From NCBI GenBank assembly GCA_022749755.1, contig CM040442.1:10948457-11012456 (forward strand): 64,000 nucleotides of DNA, given 5' to 3'. The position numbers and the translations under genes were made by a program. Positions 34,225 to 47,500 of the stretch are shown here, piece by piece. Each line of letters begins with the position of its first letter. Within the stretch, counting starts at the first letter, position 1. This DNA is from Azadirachta indica (lineage: Eukaryota; Streptophyta; Magnoliopsida; Sapindales; Meliaceae). The notes under the pieces are model-generated. The model had not been told where the DNA came from and searched no databases. It was given only the letters and a program-made list of their open reading frames with translations.

Positions 34225-35107
34225 ATTGGGTTAATTGTCCCTCTTCTTCAAAAATTTAAATTGCTTTCCAAGACCTTTGACAGCATGTTCAGTCTCATTA
34301 TCATCACCAGAATTCCTAGAATTGTTATCCATTGGAGTTTCCAACAAGAACCATCAGGAACTTTCAAAAGCAGTGGGCTCCTCCACTAACTTGATCAAAC
34401 TATGCCTTGTTTGCTGAAACCACTCATTATCATTTAGATTGTCTACTACAAACATTAGTCAAGCGAGCCCATTGAGTGAAGAATCGCCCATTTTTCAATG
34501 GAAGAAATGTCATTTTCTAGACCAAAGCCTGTTGGTAGTGAAGCGAATAACTGCAACATAATAAAAGTTTCCGTTCATTTGGCTTATTCATAAAGTTAGT
34601 AGTAAAAGAAAACCTGAGTTTGAAAATCTCAAATCATCCCCTTAAAGTTCAAGTGATCCCTGATTGTCTTATCTTAACATGGAAAAAGGAAGCACATGTC
34701 GTCCTTTCAATCAAGAATCCAGACACCAGGAACTCAATTATTTCTATCCAGTGAATAGACAGACAATTCTCTGCACCATGGATTCAAAAGCGATAGATGC
34801 TAAACAGAGTACTCATACCATTACTGTTTCAACAATAATTCTTCACATCTAATTGTCAATCCCCATCTATAGATTTCCCATTATATGTGTGATACGAGCA
34901 AGAAACAGCAGATTGTTCAAACTTGTTAAGAAAGCATTGTGTTACAGTTCAGACCTGTTAATGTTAACAGCATTAGCCCCTCCATCTTGTTGATCATCAG
35001 TTTCAATATCTTGAGTATCAAACATATCCTTCATCACATCACCACCAACTTTTACTACCGTAGTGTATCCACAGTGTCTTACAATGACGGTACCCACCAG
35101 GATGCTA
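34225..35107 (-). pseudogene. CLU-family (FMT/REC-like) pseudogene fragment
   Basis: CLU-family proteins (FRIENDLY/FMT and REC types in plants) act in mitochondrial distribution or chloroplast coverage. The exon at about 34955-35107 reads ILVGTVIVRHCGYTTVVKVG and ends TDDQQDGGANAVNIN before a GT donor; the family has a VRHCGYTAVVKV segment followed by DQPEGGANALNVNSLR. After an intron-like gap, 34225-34470 reads HSLIKLVEE, then DGSCWKLQ in another frame (family: ELGSCWVQHLQ), then HAVKGLGKQFKFLKKRD (family: VKGLGKQF). Frames shift between these pieces and stops intervene, so it is not functional. The order of pieces matches the family. Which subfamily it came from is uncertain. Confidence 0.65.
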
Positions 35108-35133
35108 TAATATTTCAGTTTAAAAATAACCAA

Positions 35134-36280
35134 AATGAATAAAAGGACAGTGTGAACCTAATTATTTCAAGAAGTTTTTATTTCAAACTCTACCACACTG
35201 AATAATTTTGTGATTTAAACCACTTGACATAATTCAATTATGTCCAATCAAGGTTCTCGTAAAGGGATTGAAAAGGTTAAGTTGAATATTTTAATTTAAT
35301 TAAATATATTATAATATTAAATTTTTTAAAAAAACAAATAATAGATTATTACTAATTTTTCTACGTTTAACATTATAGTCCTTCATCTATTAAAAATAAT
35401 AAGATTAAATTATTAATTACAAAAAATATTATATTATATTTTTTATTATTTTTATTAAAATTTATGTTTTCAAATGATAATATTTAAACAAATCAAACTT
35501 ACAAAAATTAAGTAAAAAGGTATCAACTGATCTTTTCAAAATTCAAGAGATGTTTTGCACACTCACACCCTATAAACCAAGAGATATCTATTTTTTTTTT
35601 TTTTTTTTCGAAAAGTTAAGAAATAAATAGAAATATCTCAACTATAAATCCATTAATTATCATATAAAAATATGGATCAACTATAAATAAATATTTATCA
35701 AATAATTCAATTAATTTAATTTCAGTCAACTCAATTCAGCAATCGTTTAAGGCACATTTCATGCTTTATCAACCATGTGTAACCAGAAACGAAATTCAAT
35801 TAAGAAAATAATAAAATAATGTAAACTATACAGTCTGTATAAATTATTGCATACAAACTAATTATGTAATATGAAACACTCATTAATAAAATTATAACAT
35901 CAACATAATTATATAATAATAAATAATATATATTGATATAAGTAAATCAACTTGTATATAATAATTTATGCGAAATTTTGTATCTCTAACACAACTAAAA
36001 CAATAATGTAAATATTATATCATATTCCACTATTAAATTTAACATAACCAAAGCAAGATCAAACACTTCTTTGTTTATGCCCAAGTGAATTAATTAATTT
36101 ATTATTCATTGTATTTTTAAAATAATTTTTAGCCAACATTAATATCTCTATCAAATTAATAAAAAATTAAAGAATTAAAAAATGTCTCCCATTCCTTACC
36201 AAGATAAAATGGTCCTATTTTATTATGTCTTTTAAGTTAAGTCAATTAATGATATTATGATGACAACCATACATAAATAC
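35134..36280. other. AT-rich intergenic stretch
   Basis: No gene recognised. A T-run sits at about 35591-35608. Around 35290-35575 the sequence resembles one arm of a MITE (stacked phrases such as GATCTTTTCAAAATTCAAGA followed by GCACAC), but a partner arm is not clear. Confidence 0.4.
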
Positions 36281-36420
36281 ATATGATCTTCCATATTTTA
36301 TCTCCATCTTACTTATTCATCAAACTCTCTTCTTTCTCTTCATTTATTCATATATACACACAAAATTTTCATTCTTTCACTATCAAACTAACCATCAATT
36401 TCTCCTCTACCTCTCAAGAA

Positions 36421-36622
36421 AAATTCATCAAAATTATATCGGAATCATTCTCAACGAATTTCTTTTTTCCAAAAAAACTCATCCTCCCCATTTCTCAACT
36501 TCGATATTTTTTTTCCTCTATCTCTAAAAAACTTTCATCATAAACTGTATCAAAATTATTCTCGACGAGTTTTTTTTCAAAACAACTTATCCATCCCATA
36601 TCTCAAACTCGATATATTTTTT
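36421..36622 (+). repeat. Imperfect tandem duplication in the 5' leader of GDSL copy 2
   Basis: Copy 1 (about 36426-36515) and copy 2 (about 36548-36622) share, in order, ATCAAAATTAT, TTCTC(A/G)ACGA, CCCATxTCTCAA and TCGATAT followed by a T-run. Together they make up most of the 200 bp before the start codon at 36632. The 86-residue frame at 36283-36543 is low-complexity leader, not a gene. Confidence 0.55.
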
Positions 36623-36631
36623 ATTTTGTTA

Positions 36632-39600
36632 ATGGGGTGGAGGCCTAGAATATGGGATCTAGCAATAGTAGTAGTAGTAGTAGTATTGTTGATTTTGAAG
36701 TTATCAAGTATTAGGGTTTATGGAGCCCAACAAGTAGAATGTTACTTCATTTTTGGAGATTCATTGTATGATAATGGGAATAACAATAATCGTCAAACCA
36801 GAGCTCGAGCTAATTATCCTCCGTATGGGATTGATTTTCCAGGAGGGCCAACAGGAAGATTTTCCAATGGTCGCAATATTCCTGATGTTATAGGTACTAT
36901 ATATCTTTCATCTTCTTCCATTCTTCTTCTCTGATAGTCTCTCCCTCTACAGTCAACTTTTTTTTGAAGTGTTTTCAGAAAATGTTTTCAAATCTTTATA
37001 AACTATGGTCCCAATAATCCTGATGTTATAGGTATATATCTTCATCTTGTTCAATTCCTCGCTTCTCTGATAATCTCTCTTTATATAGTCACTCTTTTTG
37101 AAGTGCTTTTAGAAAACTGTTTTCACCGAATAATTAAGCTTTTATTTAGAAGTAACTAAAATGCTTTACCTATTAATTGCTTTTTGAAATCTTCATAACT
37201 ACCACGTTTTTTAATATGAATTCTTTTAAAAAAATTATATATTATATAAACAATATACTAATAATATTATATTAAAAATTTACTAAAAACTTAGATAAAT
37301 ACTGTTATGCTACACTCTAGAAAACTCACTCACACAAACAGTAATATTTCTACTTTTTTATAGAAAGAATTCATTTATAATTATAAATAATTATATAAGT
37401 TCTATATTACATTAGAAAATAGATAAAATTTATAAGTATATTTTAAAATTATTCAAATTTCAGTACTACGTTAAAAAATTTAATTAAATTTATTAAGATA
37501 TAATTATCAAGTTTTTAGTTTTAAATTGAAAAAACCAGTGTCTTTCTAATGTCTTAATAACTGACATTAAATTATACTTAAACTTTATAAACAAAAATAA
37601 TTTATTTTTATTTAATAAAATTTACTTCTTCTTTAAGGAACGGGAAAAGACAGGTTATTAATAAAAGCAACCTTCTCTCAAGAAAGAAATGCTTATTTAA
37701 TTCCAAAATCTACTTTTTGTTATCTAAGCAAACCTAAAGAACAGACAAATTGGATTTTTAATTATTAAAATACAAATTGAATTATAAATATATAATGCAA
37801 TTAAATGTTGTATTTAATTTTAATTAATATTGCAGCTCAACTTCTTGGATTCGACAATTCAATTCCACCTTTTGCAGCTGCAACGGATCAGGCAATTCTG
37901 AAAGGTATTAATTATGCCTCTGGAGGAGGTGGAATTCGTGATGAAACTGGACAAAACAACCTGGTAAATGTGACCCCTCAAACTTAAATATTTTAGCATT
38001 TTGATCCGTAAATAATGAATTATGTCTCCCATGTGATTAATTAAATTATTAAATTATTAATTACTTATATAAAAGTCACTTAGATTATTTAAATTATTTA
38101 GTATGTTTATTTGGTTATTAATGTTTAGAATTACAGTTGATAAAATTATTTAAAATTTATATGAATTTTACTTATAAATATTCTACAAAATTGTTTAAAC
38201 ATTGAATAAAAATTCTAGAAGAATTTCTACCTTCAAGTGATGTATGTGATCCCTCGAGATCCAAAAGTTTTTAATAAATATTTGACTAATAAAGTTAAAG
38301 TTTAATAATTATTAAAATCTACTTTATTCATAAACAATTTAGACAGATGCTTAAAAGCCAATTTTTTGAAAAGAGTGAATTTATTTGTAGAATAAAATTT
38401 ACTCTAAACACCTTTTCGTTCACGCACTCAATTAAGAACATTTGAAAATTAAATTTTACTTTGTACACTATTATAAATATGAAAATAACTCTTATTTAAA
38501 ATCTTTTTATTATATGTCTTAATTTTTTCTATACTTATAAAAATATCCACTAGGCCCCAAATTGTTTTTCTTTTGATAATCTTAATTTCAAATTATTATA
38601 AAAAATCGCAGGGAAAATCAACATATATATATATATATATATTCAAACTATTATCGAATCAATATTTGAAATTAATATTATAAAAAGAAAATTTTTATAC
38701 TTTGAAATCTTCTTGATTATTGTTTTCTCTTTCTGTACATCAATAATTATAAACAAATGATAAATTAATTTGATACTAAAAAAAAAGGTTTAGAGCTTAA
38801 ACGTTAAAAAGATACATTAGATGAGTGATGTAAAACAAAAGTTTATTTTATTTACTTTAAATTGTCTTTAATAATAAGATTTAGATTCAATATTTTTGTA
38901 TTAATTTTTTAATATTAAAATAAGATATTCAAAATAAATTTTAAAGTGTAAATAGACTTGCCCTTCATAAAATTTTTAATCAAATATAAACAATTACATT
39001 TACACGTAAAAGTTTTAAACATGTAAAAAAACTTAACATTATATACAAATTTATATTTACATGTCAAAACTATTAAACTAAAGTAGTGTATATGTATATA
39101 TATGTATGTGTGTATTACATGTTTTATAATATTATATTTATTTATTTAAGTTAAAGTAGAACATTCATAGAAGATTATATACCCACTTTTATAAAAATGT
39201 TAATTTAAGAAGGCCTTAATTTTTTTTTTTTTTTGACTACGAGAAGGCCTTAATTTTATCATACTATGGTCACATTTGGCGCATTAAATTGCGAGCAATT
39301 ATTCATATTAGATTAGAAAGACCTTTTCAATAACCCCTCTTATAATTAATAGCATCAATCAAATCACAATAATGACAATGAAGATCGGGTAAGAGAAATG
39401 AATAGCAACTGAAAAGTGAAGTATTTTTTTTTCCTAAACAGGAATATTATTTATAAATTAAAAAACACCTAAAATTTATATAACTAATAAAATAATGTGA
39501 ATTAAATATTTATAAAAAATTCGGATCCTTATCAAAGAAGAAAATCTTGACCCCACTTATAATGCACTCTTGACCATTCAGACTAGCACGAGTTGGTTCA

Positions 39601-42066
39601 CTTCTACTTGCACCTTAATAACTAATAAAAACCACAACCAAAATATTAAGGGTTTCTTAAGTAAAATTTTTTGGGATAGACTTTCTGTCAATAAAATTGT
39701 TATAAGTAAAATATTTAATAAAAATTTATAAATTATTTAATTATCACAAATAATTTTTTAAAAAATTATGTGATTATTTTAAGAATAAGTTTTCAAGGTT
39801 ATATTGCAAAAAATAATGTTAAAATTTTAAAATAAAATATTTTTTAAACCATTTAACTAAAGAATTGAAAAAAATTTTTAACATTAAAAAGATAATTTTG
39901 ATTTGTAAAAAAGACAAATTATATTTACATTAATTTTATTTAAATTTAAATATATGGTAGCATTAAAATAGATTCTTTAAAATAATATATACTAAAAAAA
40001 TTGTATTATATATATAGACAGGATTAATAGTATTTTTTTTTTACACAAAATCTTATATTAATTGTAAATCAATGGATATCTGCATATTCAATGGTTAAAA
40101 TTACATTTGACACATATATTAATCACGAATGTATTAATTATATATTTATTACATAATCAGATACAATATCAATCATTAGACGTATTTATATTCAATAATT
40201 TATAATTGATAAAAAATTTTATATAAAAAAAAAAGGCTATTGATTTTTTTTTCTCTCTCTATATATATATATATATATGAAATAGGATCAATAATTTTTT
40301 TTACTTAAAATTTAATATCAATTATATGTCCATAAATATAAACACATTTTTCGGTGAAGATTTAATTTATTTTTTTATCTCGTTAACAGGGCGATGGAAT
40401 TAGCTTGAATGGGCAATTACAGAATCACCGAAAGACAGTGTCTCAAATTTCGAGCATACTAGGAAACGACAAATCGGCTACAAAATATTTAAGCAAATGC
40501 TTATATACAGTTGGAATTGGCAGCAACGATTACATCAACAATTACTTACTGCCTCAGTTTTATCCGACAAGTCGTCTATACACACCAGAGCAATATGCGA
40601 CACATCTTATTCAACACTATTCTCAGCAATTAAAGGTTTCAACTACTTCTCTATTTTGGCATTCCATTTGAGTTTTTTCTTCTGATTTTGATAGGGATGA
40701 TATTAAATTCACATTAATTAGGGTTTTGCTATGGTGCACAAGGATGTACGATACATTATATAATTTTTTTTTTCAATTTTTTTTGTTAGAATTCTTAACT
40801 TTCGATTGTGTTTTTCAAATATAATTTAAAAGTTGAAAATTGTAATCTAAAAGTCGAAATTATAACGGAATAAAGATTATCTTAAATATGTGAGAAAAAT
40901 TAAAAATATAATATTGTACATTCTTATGCACCATAGTCCTACCTCATTAATCAATAAATGAAATCGAATGCATCTGGGTCAGATTGAAATTAATTATGTA
41001 ACAATAATTGGGTCTGTTTATCATACCAACTGACCAACTAGTACTGTTTATCAAATACGATTTGTCACACCAAAATTAAATGACTTCAATGTGTGTTTTT
41101 ATCATCTAGGTACCTAAAATTTTATATTATTAACTGAAATAAAAAAATCTTTCCTTCCGAATCAGTGTGAGAAAAGATTGATCCCTAAATCTCACCACTA
41201 TACTATATGTCTTCATGCGAACAAAAGAATATATCTGTTGCCAAGAGAAAAACCTAATTAAGTGAAGAATTTAAATGATAAAAATCTAATATTTTTGAAA
41301 TAAATGTTTTAATTGGGAATGAAAGCCCTTACTTATAAAACATCAAACCTTTACTTTTTATTATTATATAAACTTGAGATCGTTTGGAAGCTACAAATGT
41401 GTCACAAATCATCAAAGGTACATCCAAGAAGTTAAATTCTACTTTGAAATTAAGGTAATTAATCTAATAGATTGTAGTAGATATTAAAGAAACAGAATTC
41501 TTAAAACCAAAAAACAAATATTGCAATTTTTTTTTGTTTTTTCTTACTAACTTTGTTTCTTCTGTTGGTTGTTATAGGCCTTGCATGATTATGGAGCAAG
41601 GAAGGTAGCACTCTTTGGAATAGGTCCAATTGGTTGTGCACCAGGTTCTGTAGCTATGTATGGAACTAATGGTACCATATGTGTTGACTACATTAACAAA
41701 GCAGTTCAACTATTCAACACAAAGCTCAAAACCCTAGTTGATGAACTTAACCACAACTTTCAGGGTTCCAAATTCATTTATATAAATGCTTTTGAGATTT
41801 TTCGGATCACATCAGTTGAAACACAAGATTTAACGGGATTCACTGCTCCGTGTTGTCCGGTAGCAAACTTATCGACAAACAATGGCATATTGACATGCAT
41901 TCCTCTTAGTAGTTCATGTTCTAATAGAGGTGTATCCATATTCTGGGATGGAGTTCATCCAAGTGAATTTGCTTGTGTGATTCTTGGTGGAAGATCATAT
42001 GCTGGTCTACATGCTACTGATACTTACCCTATTGATATTCGAAGTCTTGTTCATCTTTCTTTGTAA
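36632..42066 (+). CDS. GDSL esterase/lipase, cluster copy 2 (four exons, intron 4 absent)
   Basis: Exons 36632-36893, 37836-37963, 40390-40635 and 41578-42066 join to 374 residues. The start is the ATG at 36632; the frame is open 6 bases further, but only from TTG. The signal peptide holds a run of six Val encoded by a (GTA)n repeat. Catalytic blocks are intact: [40 protein letters not shown] and [11 protein letters not shown]. Exons 2 and 3 are the same length as in copy 1 (128 and 246 bp), with the same phases. Copies 1 and 3 have a further intron after residues equivalent to ITS; here the last exon runs straight through ([18 protein letters not shown]) to the stop, so that intron is missing. 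Introns 2 and 1 are long (about 2.4 and 0.9 kb) and AT-rich. It is tandem with copy 3. Confidence 0.94.
36869..37125 (+). repeat. Tandem duplication spanning the exon 1 end and donor site of GDSL copy 2
   Basis: The stretch 36869-36989 (TCGCAATATTCCTGATGTTA, then TAG|GT and about 95 bp of intron) recurs at 37006-37125 (CCCAATAATCCTGATGTTAT, then AG|GT), offset 138 bp. The second copy therefore carries a duplicate splice donor in a partial copy of exon 1. Only the first continues the open reading frame. Confidence 0.75.
39655..39965. repeat. AT-rich MITE-like copy in intron 2 of GDSL copy 2
   Basis: Phrases such as GTTATAAGTAAAATATTTAA, ATTATCACAAATAATTTTTT and ATTTTAAAATAAAATATTTT parallel those in the elements at 3420-3852 and 17450-17870. 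Terminal repeats are too degraded to place. Confidence 0.3.
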
Positions 42067-44584
42067 CACAAATCGTATGTGTGAATTTTTATATGAATAT
42101 CAACATATATGTATTTGATTTCTTTGTTAGTTGTTATAAAAAATTAATAAAGTAGCAAAACTATAAGAAAATTTTCAACAATATTTTGTTGGTAAAATAG
42201 TTAATTGTTTGATTAAATGTGGGAAATATTTCAAGTATTTGATAGAGACTAGAGTACCTTTAGAAAAGTTCAGTTGCATTTACGGAAAATGTAAAAATCT
42301 TCTTATTTTTTGCCATTGAGAATATCATGAATAAAATATAGGCACTAAATTTAAAAGGATGGCTTCTATTTTTAGAATTGCGATTGAAAAATAATAAGCA
42401 GTTTATTTTATAATTTTTGTGTAAGTTTGTTTTTGATTAAAAAAATAACCTGTTTATTTTATAATCTATTACATTAAAATAATAGTTTTTATAAATAGGG
42501 AAAAGATTATTTTTAAAAATAATTTATCGAATAATTTCGATGTTATTTAACATAATTTTTCAAGTTGCTATCATAAACTCATCAATTTAATAAAAAGATA
42601 ACTATATTTTATATTTTTATAAACTCTAATTTTATTATACATAATTTTATTGTAACGTTAAAATTTATTTTATAATACAATTATATTTTTCATGTTTATT
42701 ACATTTCTTAATAAGTAATTATTTTTTCTCTTAATTACAATATTGTATTTTAATCATATATTTATTATGGTTATTATACATCATTATGTCACTTTAATAT
42801 TAAAATATACTAATCACACGTCTTTAATTTTTGAAACTCACACCACTTTCAATAAATATAATAGTTGATTATTTTATAAATCATAACAATTTCAAACTGT
42901 CTCTACATCAATGAGTGCAAAGATTAAATATAATCCTGATATTTTTATTATTTAAAGATGAGCGAAAGAAAATGAAAATAGAAAATAGAAAATAGGCCCA
43001 ATTCCGAGTAACCAAACCCAAGTTACGCCCAATAAAAGGGAAGATATATTAGAGGGGGGTAGAAATAATAAAATGGCAAAAAAAATTGAATGACATTGTA
43101 CCGAACCACTGGTTTGATTAAGTTATTATTTAAAAAAAATCGTTTTGTTTTGAAATAAAAACTAAATAGTTTGATTATGTTTACTGTTTTAAAAATTTGA
43201 AACAAAAAATGGGATCTCAAATAAATTTTTAAAAAAATTAAAATATAATGACATTATATATTTTTACATGGTAGTTTTACAAAACTATTATTGAATTTAT
43301 TAAACTTAAAATTGGAAAAATTTAATGAAATTATTAAATATTAAAGATAGACAAAATAAATAATAAATATTAGCAATCAAATAAAATAAACTGTATCAAA
43401 TACTTTTACTATCAATTATTCTAAAAAATTAAGAAATAATATAAGATTGAAATAATAACATAAATTTATACTGAATTTCTTCCTTTTTATAGTTGCATTT
43501 TTCGAGAATCTCGTGTTAAAATAATACTTCCAACTCAAGGGTAAATGCACACAGCTCTAAAAAGTCTTTATTAATTATAATGAAATTAACTCTCTTTCAA
43601 TATCAAATGATGATTGATTAAACTAATTATAAATTTAAACATCTAAATAATGTCAAATTAATCTCAATTAAAATTCCCATTTCATTTTCTCGTGACCTTA
43701 TCACAAGTCTCATCAAGCGAAAATATAAATCAATAAAAGTAAAGAAGAAATAAAGCAGACATGAATTCAATTAATTTTCTTCTTTAAAGTTGGTTGCATC
43801 CATGAAACACAGCTGCCCATTAATTAGCTGGAATTTCTGTTGCAATATCTCATATTTTCAATATTCAATCACTTATTAAATCATTTCTCTAACTCCGACT
43901 TTTGGAATTTTTCAAAAATTAAAATTTTTTTTCTTCCATTAAAAATAACTCAAAATTTGAAATCTTGACAATATTTTATGTTAAAATTTTTAAAAAATTA
44001 AATTATTTAAAATATTTTTCTTTTATTTTAAAGATTTTATGTGATTCTGTTATAATATAACTTAAAACTAATTTGATAAAATAAATACATAAATTATTTT
44101 AAAATTTATTTATGACTCTCAAACAAATTAATAAATTTTGTTAAAAATTTCAGTTATAAAAACTTTACTTCAAAAAATTTTAGTTGCAAAATTATACTAA
44201 ATGAATCTTAATTTATATCTTAATTTAAAATAAATAAATAAATTCAACCCAGAACTAGATATCCTCCATACAAATCTTCAAGAATAATAATTTAGTTTTC
44301 TAGTGACGCCATTGCCATAAATGCTGCATATAGAATAAAAAAAAAATTGTTTTATTCTTATTATTTTCCAGTTATGGATGTGAATATAATTAATAAAAAA
44401 ATCATCCTCCATCAAGCTCCCTACTTCTTTTCATATATAAAACAATTTCGTCATCATTTCATATTGTTATCACACCGATTGCAACCTTTTTCTATTTGAA
44501 AAAATTCATTAGATCAGAAGAACTCAAATTTGATATTTTTCTTACTTTATAAATTATTTTTACTCTTTCGTTTCCATTCTGCCA
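42067..44584. other. Spacer between GDSL copies 2 and 3
   Basis: AT-rich, no recognised gene. The 43900-44210 part resembles the 'GTCTGTTTGGT' family (GTTATAAAAACTTTACTTCA, TTATACTAAATGAATCTTA). The 65-residue frame at 43023-43220 (-) is low complexity. The last 150 bp are the likely promoter and leader of copy 3, with TATATAAAAC at about 44434. Confidence 0.5.
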
Positions 44585-47500
44585 ATGGCAACGAGACCTA
44601 AACTACAACATATTGTAGTATTATTCATATTGAATTTGTCCCCTTTGATAAGTGGAGTAGAACAAGTTCCATGTTACTTCATTTTTGGAGCTTCAGCATA
44701 TGATAATGGAAACAATAATTTCCTTCTCACTCTTTCCAGAGCAAATTTTCCTCCTTATGGGATTGATTTTCCTGCTGGCCAAACAGGAAGGTTTTCCAAT
44801 GGTCGAAATATGGCTGATGTTTTAGGTACATATTTTTCTTCTTTATTTCTCCATACATGTTATGGTTCATGAATATATTGATAGCAGTTTCTTTTCTTTT
44901 CTTTTCACTTTTCTCTTGAAGTTAGAATTAAAATCAAGATCTTGTATTGATATAAATTTTCCAAACTTTTTAAATATTTGTATTAATGTAGGGTTAAGGT
45001 TTATTTCTTATTATGTTTTTATTTATTGATTAAAGATAATACAAGTATTTATTCTGTAAAAATTTAGATTGACGGTGAATCCTAACCCATAAACTCAATA
45101 AGTTTTGATGGCAGTTTAATTGAATATTTATTATATTAATTGTAAAATTTTTACTTCAATTTAAAATAAATTCCAATTCAATTCAATTCAGTGCAACCAC
45201 TCATAAATTATGTATATATTTTCTACACAACAGTCTTTGTCTAATTTCTTTCCAATTAATTTTTTTTTTGTAAATAAATAGTTTTAAAGTTATTAGAACA
45301 ATTAATAAGTCCAATATATCAAATTTTAAGAATCTATAAATCTTTTTTCGTTTATAAATATTTCATTTTCTATTATTTTTATTTCAAACTATATATATAT
45401 ATATATATATATTCTCTAAAGCAGTATTGAAATCTTTTTAATGCAGCTGAACTCTTAGGGTTTGACAAATCAATTCCATCTTTTGCAACTGCAATTGGTC
45501 GGGACATTCTCAAAGGTGTAAATTATGCATCTGGAAGTGCTGGAATTCGTGATGAAACTGGACGACATCTAGTAATGAAAAATATATATATTTATATTCT
45601 TACCCTCTTTGATAATATTATATATATATATATATATATAAATATATTACTGTATAGAATATTCTTTTAATAAGAAAATCTTATCACTAATTAATTGCAC
45701 TAAAAGTTATTCATTCTCTCATAAATATAGGATTATTACATCATAATTATTTTTATCTTAATGTCTGTTGTCTATTTTAAAGTATCAACATGTTTAGTTT
45801 CAGTCGTTAAAATGTTTTAAAGGTTTATTTTTACAACTTAACACCAAAACCTAGTAATTATGTGTGAATGTAATAAGTTAAAATTTATAATTTATAGTAA
45901 AAGTATGAAATTTGAATAAATTTTGGTTTTAATAAATTAAAATATCTTTATGAATTTTATTTATGTTTTAATATAAATATAATGTCTATCTTAATTTTTT
46001 TGTAAGGGTATGATAGATAAAATTATTAGTTTTTAGATATTTTACAATCAGGCTTAATAAATAGAAAATAAATATATTATATATTCAAAATAATTTAAAT
46101 TTATTCGGATTTCTGATAAAAGAGCCAAAAAAAAATTGTTAATGCAACTTAAATTAATGGTAGAAAGAGACTAATAAGTTGATAGCATTAAATGTTCAAC
46201 TTTTATCTTAAAATGTTAACAATTTATTTATATAATATGCATTTTATATATATATAAATTCTTTGTACAAGCCAATTGATTAAATAAAAATTCATAATCT
46301 TTTTATTTTCTTTCTTCAGGGTTTTGGAATTAGCTTCAATAATCAGCTAATAAATCATCAAAATATAATATTTCGGATTGAGAGAATATTGGGAGATAAT
46401 GAATCGGCTTCAAAATATTTGAGGAAATGCATTTATACGGTTGGAATGGGCACCAATGATTACACTGGCAATTACTTTTTGCCTCAGTTTTATCCGACAA
46501 GTCGTTTATTCACCCCAGAGCAATACGCTATTGTTCTTGTTCAACAATATTCTCAGCAATTAAAGGTCCCTTCTTCTTTCCTTTACTATTCATTTTAAAA
46601 GAATTTTTAAACTTAACAAACAGATCAAGTGTCAGAATAAAACTTGTAATTTTTTATTCAAAATCCTTTTTTTTCACTATTTTAATATTTCATAATTCTA
46701 TAAATTTTAATAAAAGATTTGAATTTTAATACCAATTTTTTGGTTTAAATTTGTTTAAGAAAATGGCTTCTGATCTATATACAACGTAAAAGACATCTTA
46801 AAATTTAGTTTATTATACTTATTATTGTCGATAGTTTCAAATTTAATCTTATTAATGCCCCAATTTTATAAACCAATAGCATTTATTTATATGAAAATTT
46901 ATACAGTGACTATTATATTGATTTGTGCTATTGTATAGTTACTATCACTATATTATGTAAATGCATCATATCATTTTTTATGCTTTCATTTAAGTGAACA
47001 TCTATAATTAACAACTTGATGTATTTTAGGGTATTTTTGAAATCAGTAAAACTTATTAGTCTAATACACTAATCTTAAAGATTAAAATGCCTGTACTCTC
47101 TTATATATAACTCAAATTCTAAAATTTTTTCCATTAGAATTTTAATACAGTACTAAATTTTATTTTTATAAGCATAATAAAATTTTATTCTATTTTTATT
47201 TAACATTCTACCATTTTTTGTTTTCTATCTTTTCTACTTTGGGGTCTAATGAGAGGATCTATTTCTTTTATTGGTTAATTTTCCAGAGTTTGTATAACTA
47301 TGGAGCAAGGAAGGTAACACTATTTGGATTGACTCCTCTTGGTTGTACACCAGCCATTATAGCAATCTTTGGCACAGATAGTTCTTCATGTATAGACTTC
47401 ATTAACACAGCAGTCCAATTATTCAATACCAGGCTCATATCACTTGTAGATGAACTCAATAACAATTTCCAGGATGCCAAATTTATCTATGTCAATTCTT

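Noticed and set aside
36283..36543. 86-codon frame before GDSL copy 2
   Set aside because: Low-complexity Phe/Ser/Ile-rich text in the duplicated leader; no family resemblance and no splice or promoter support of its own.
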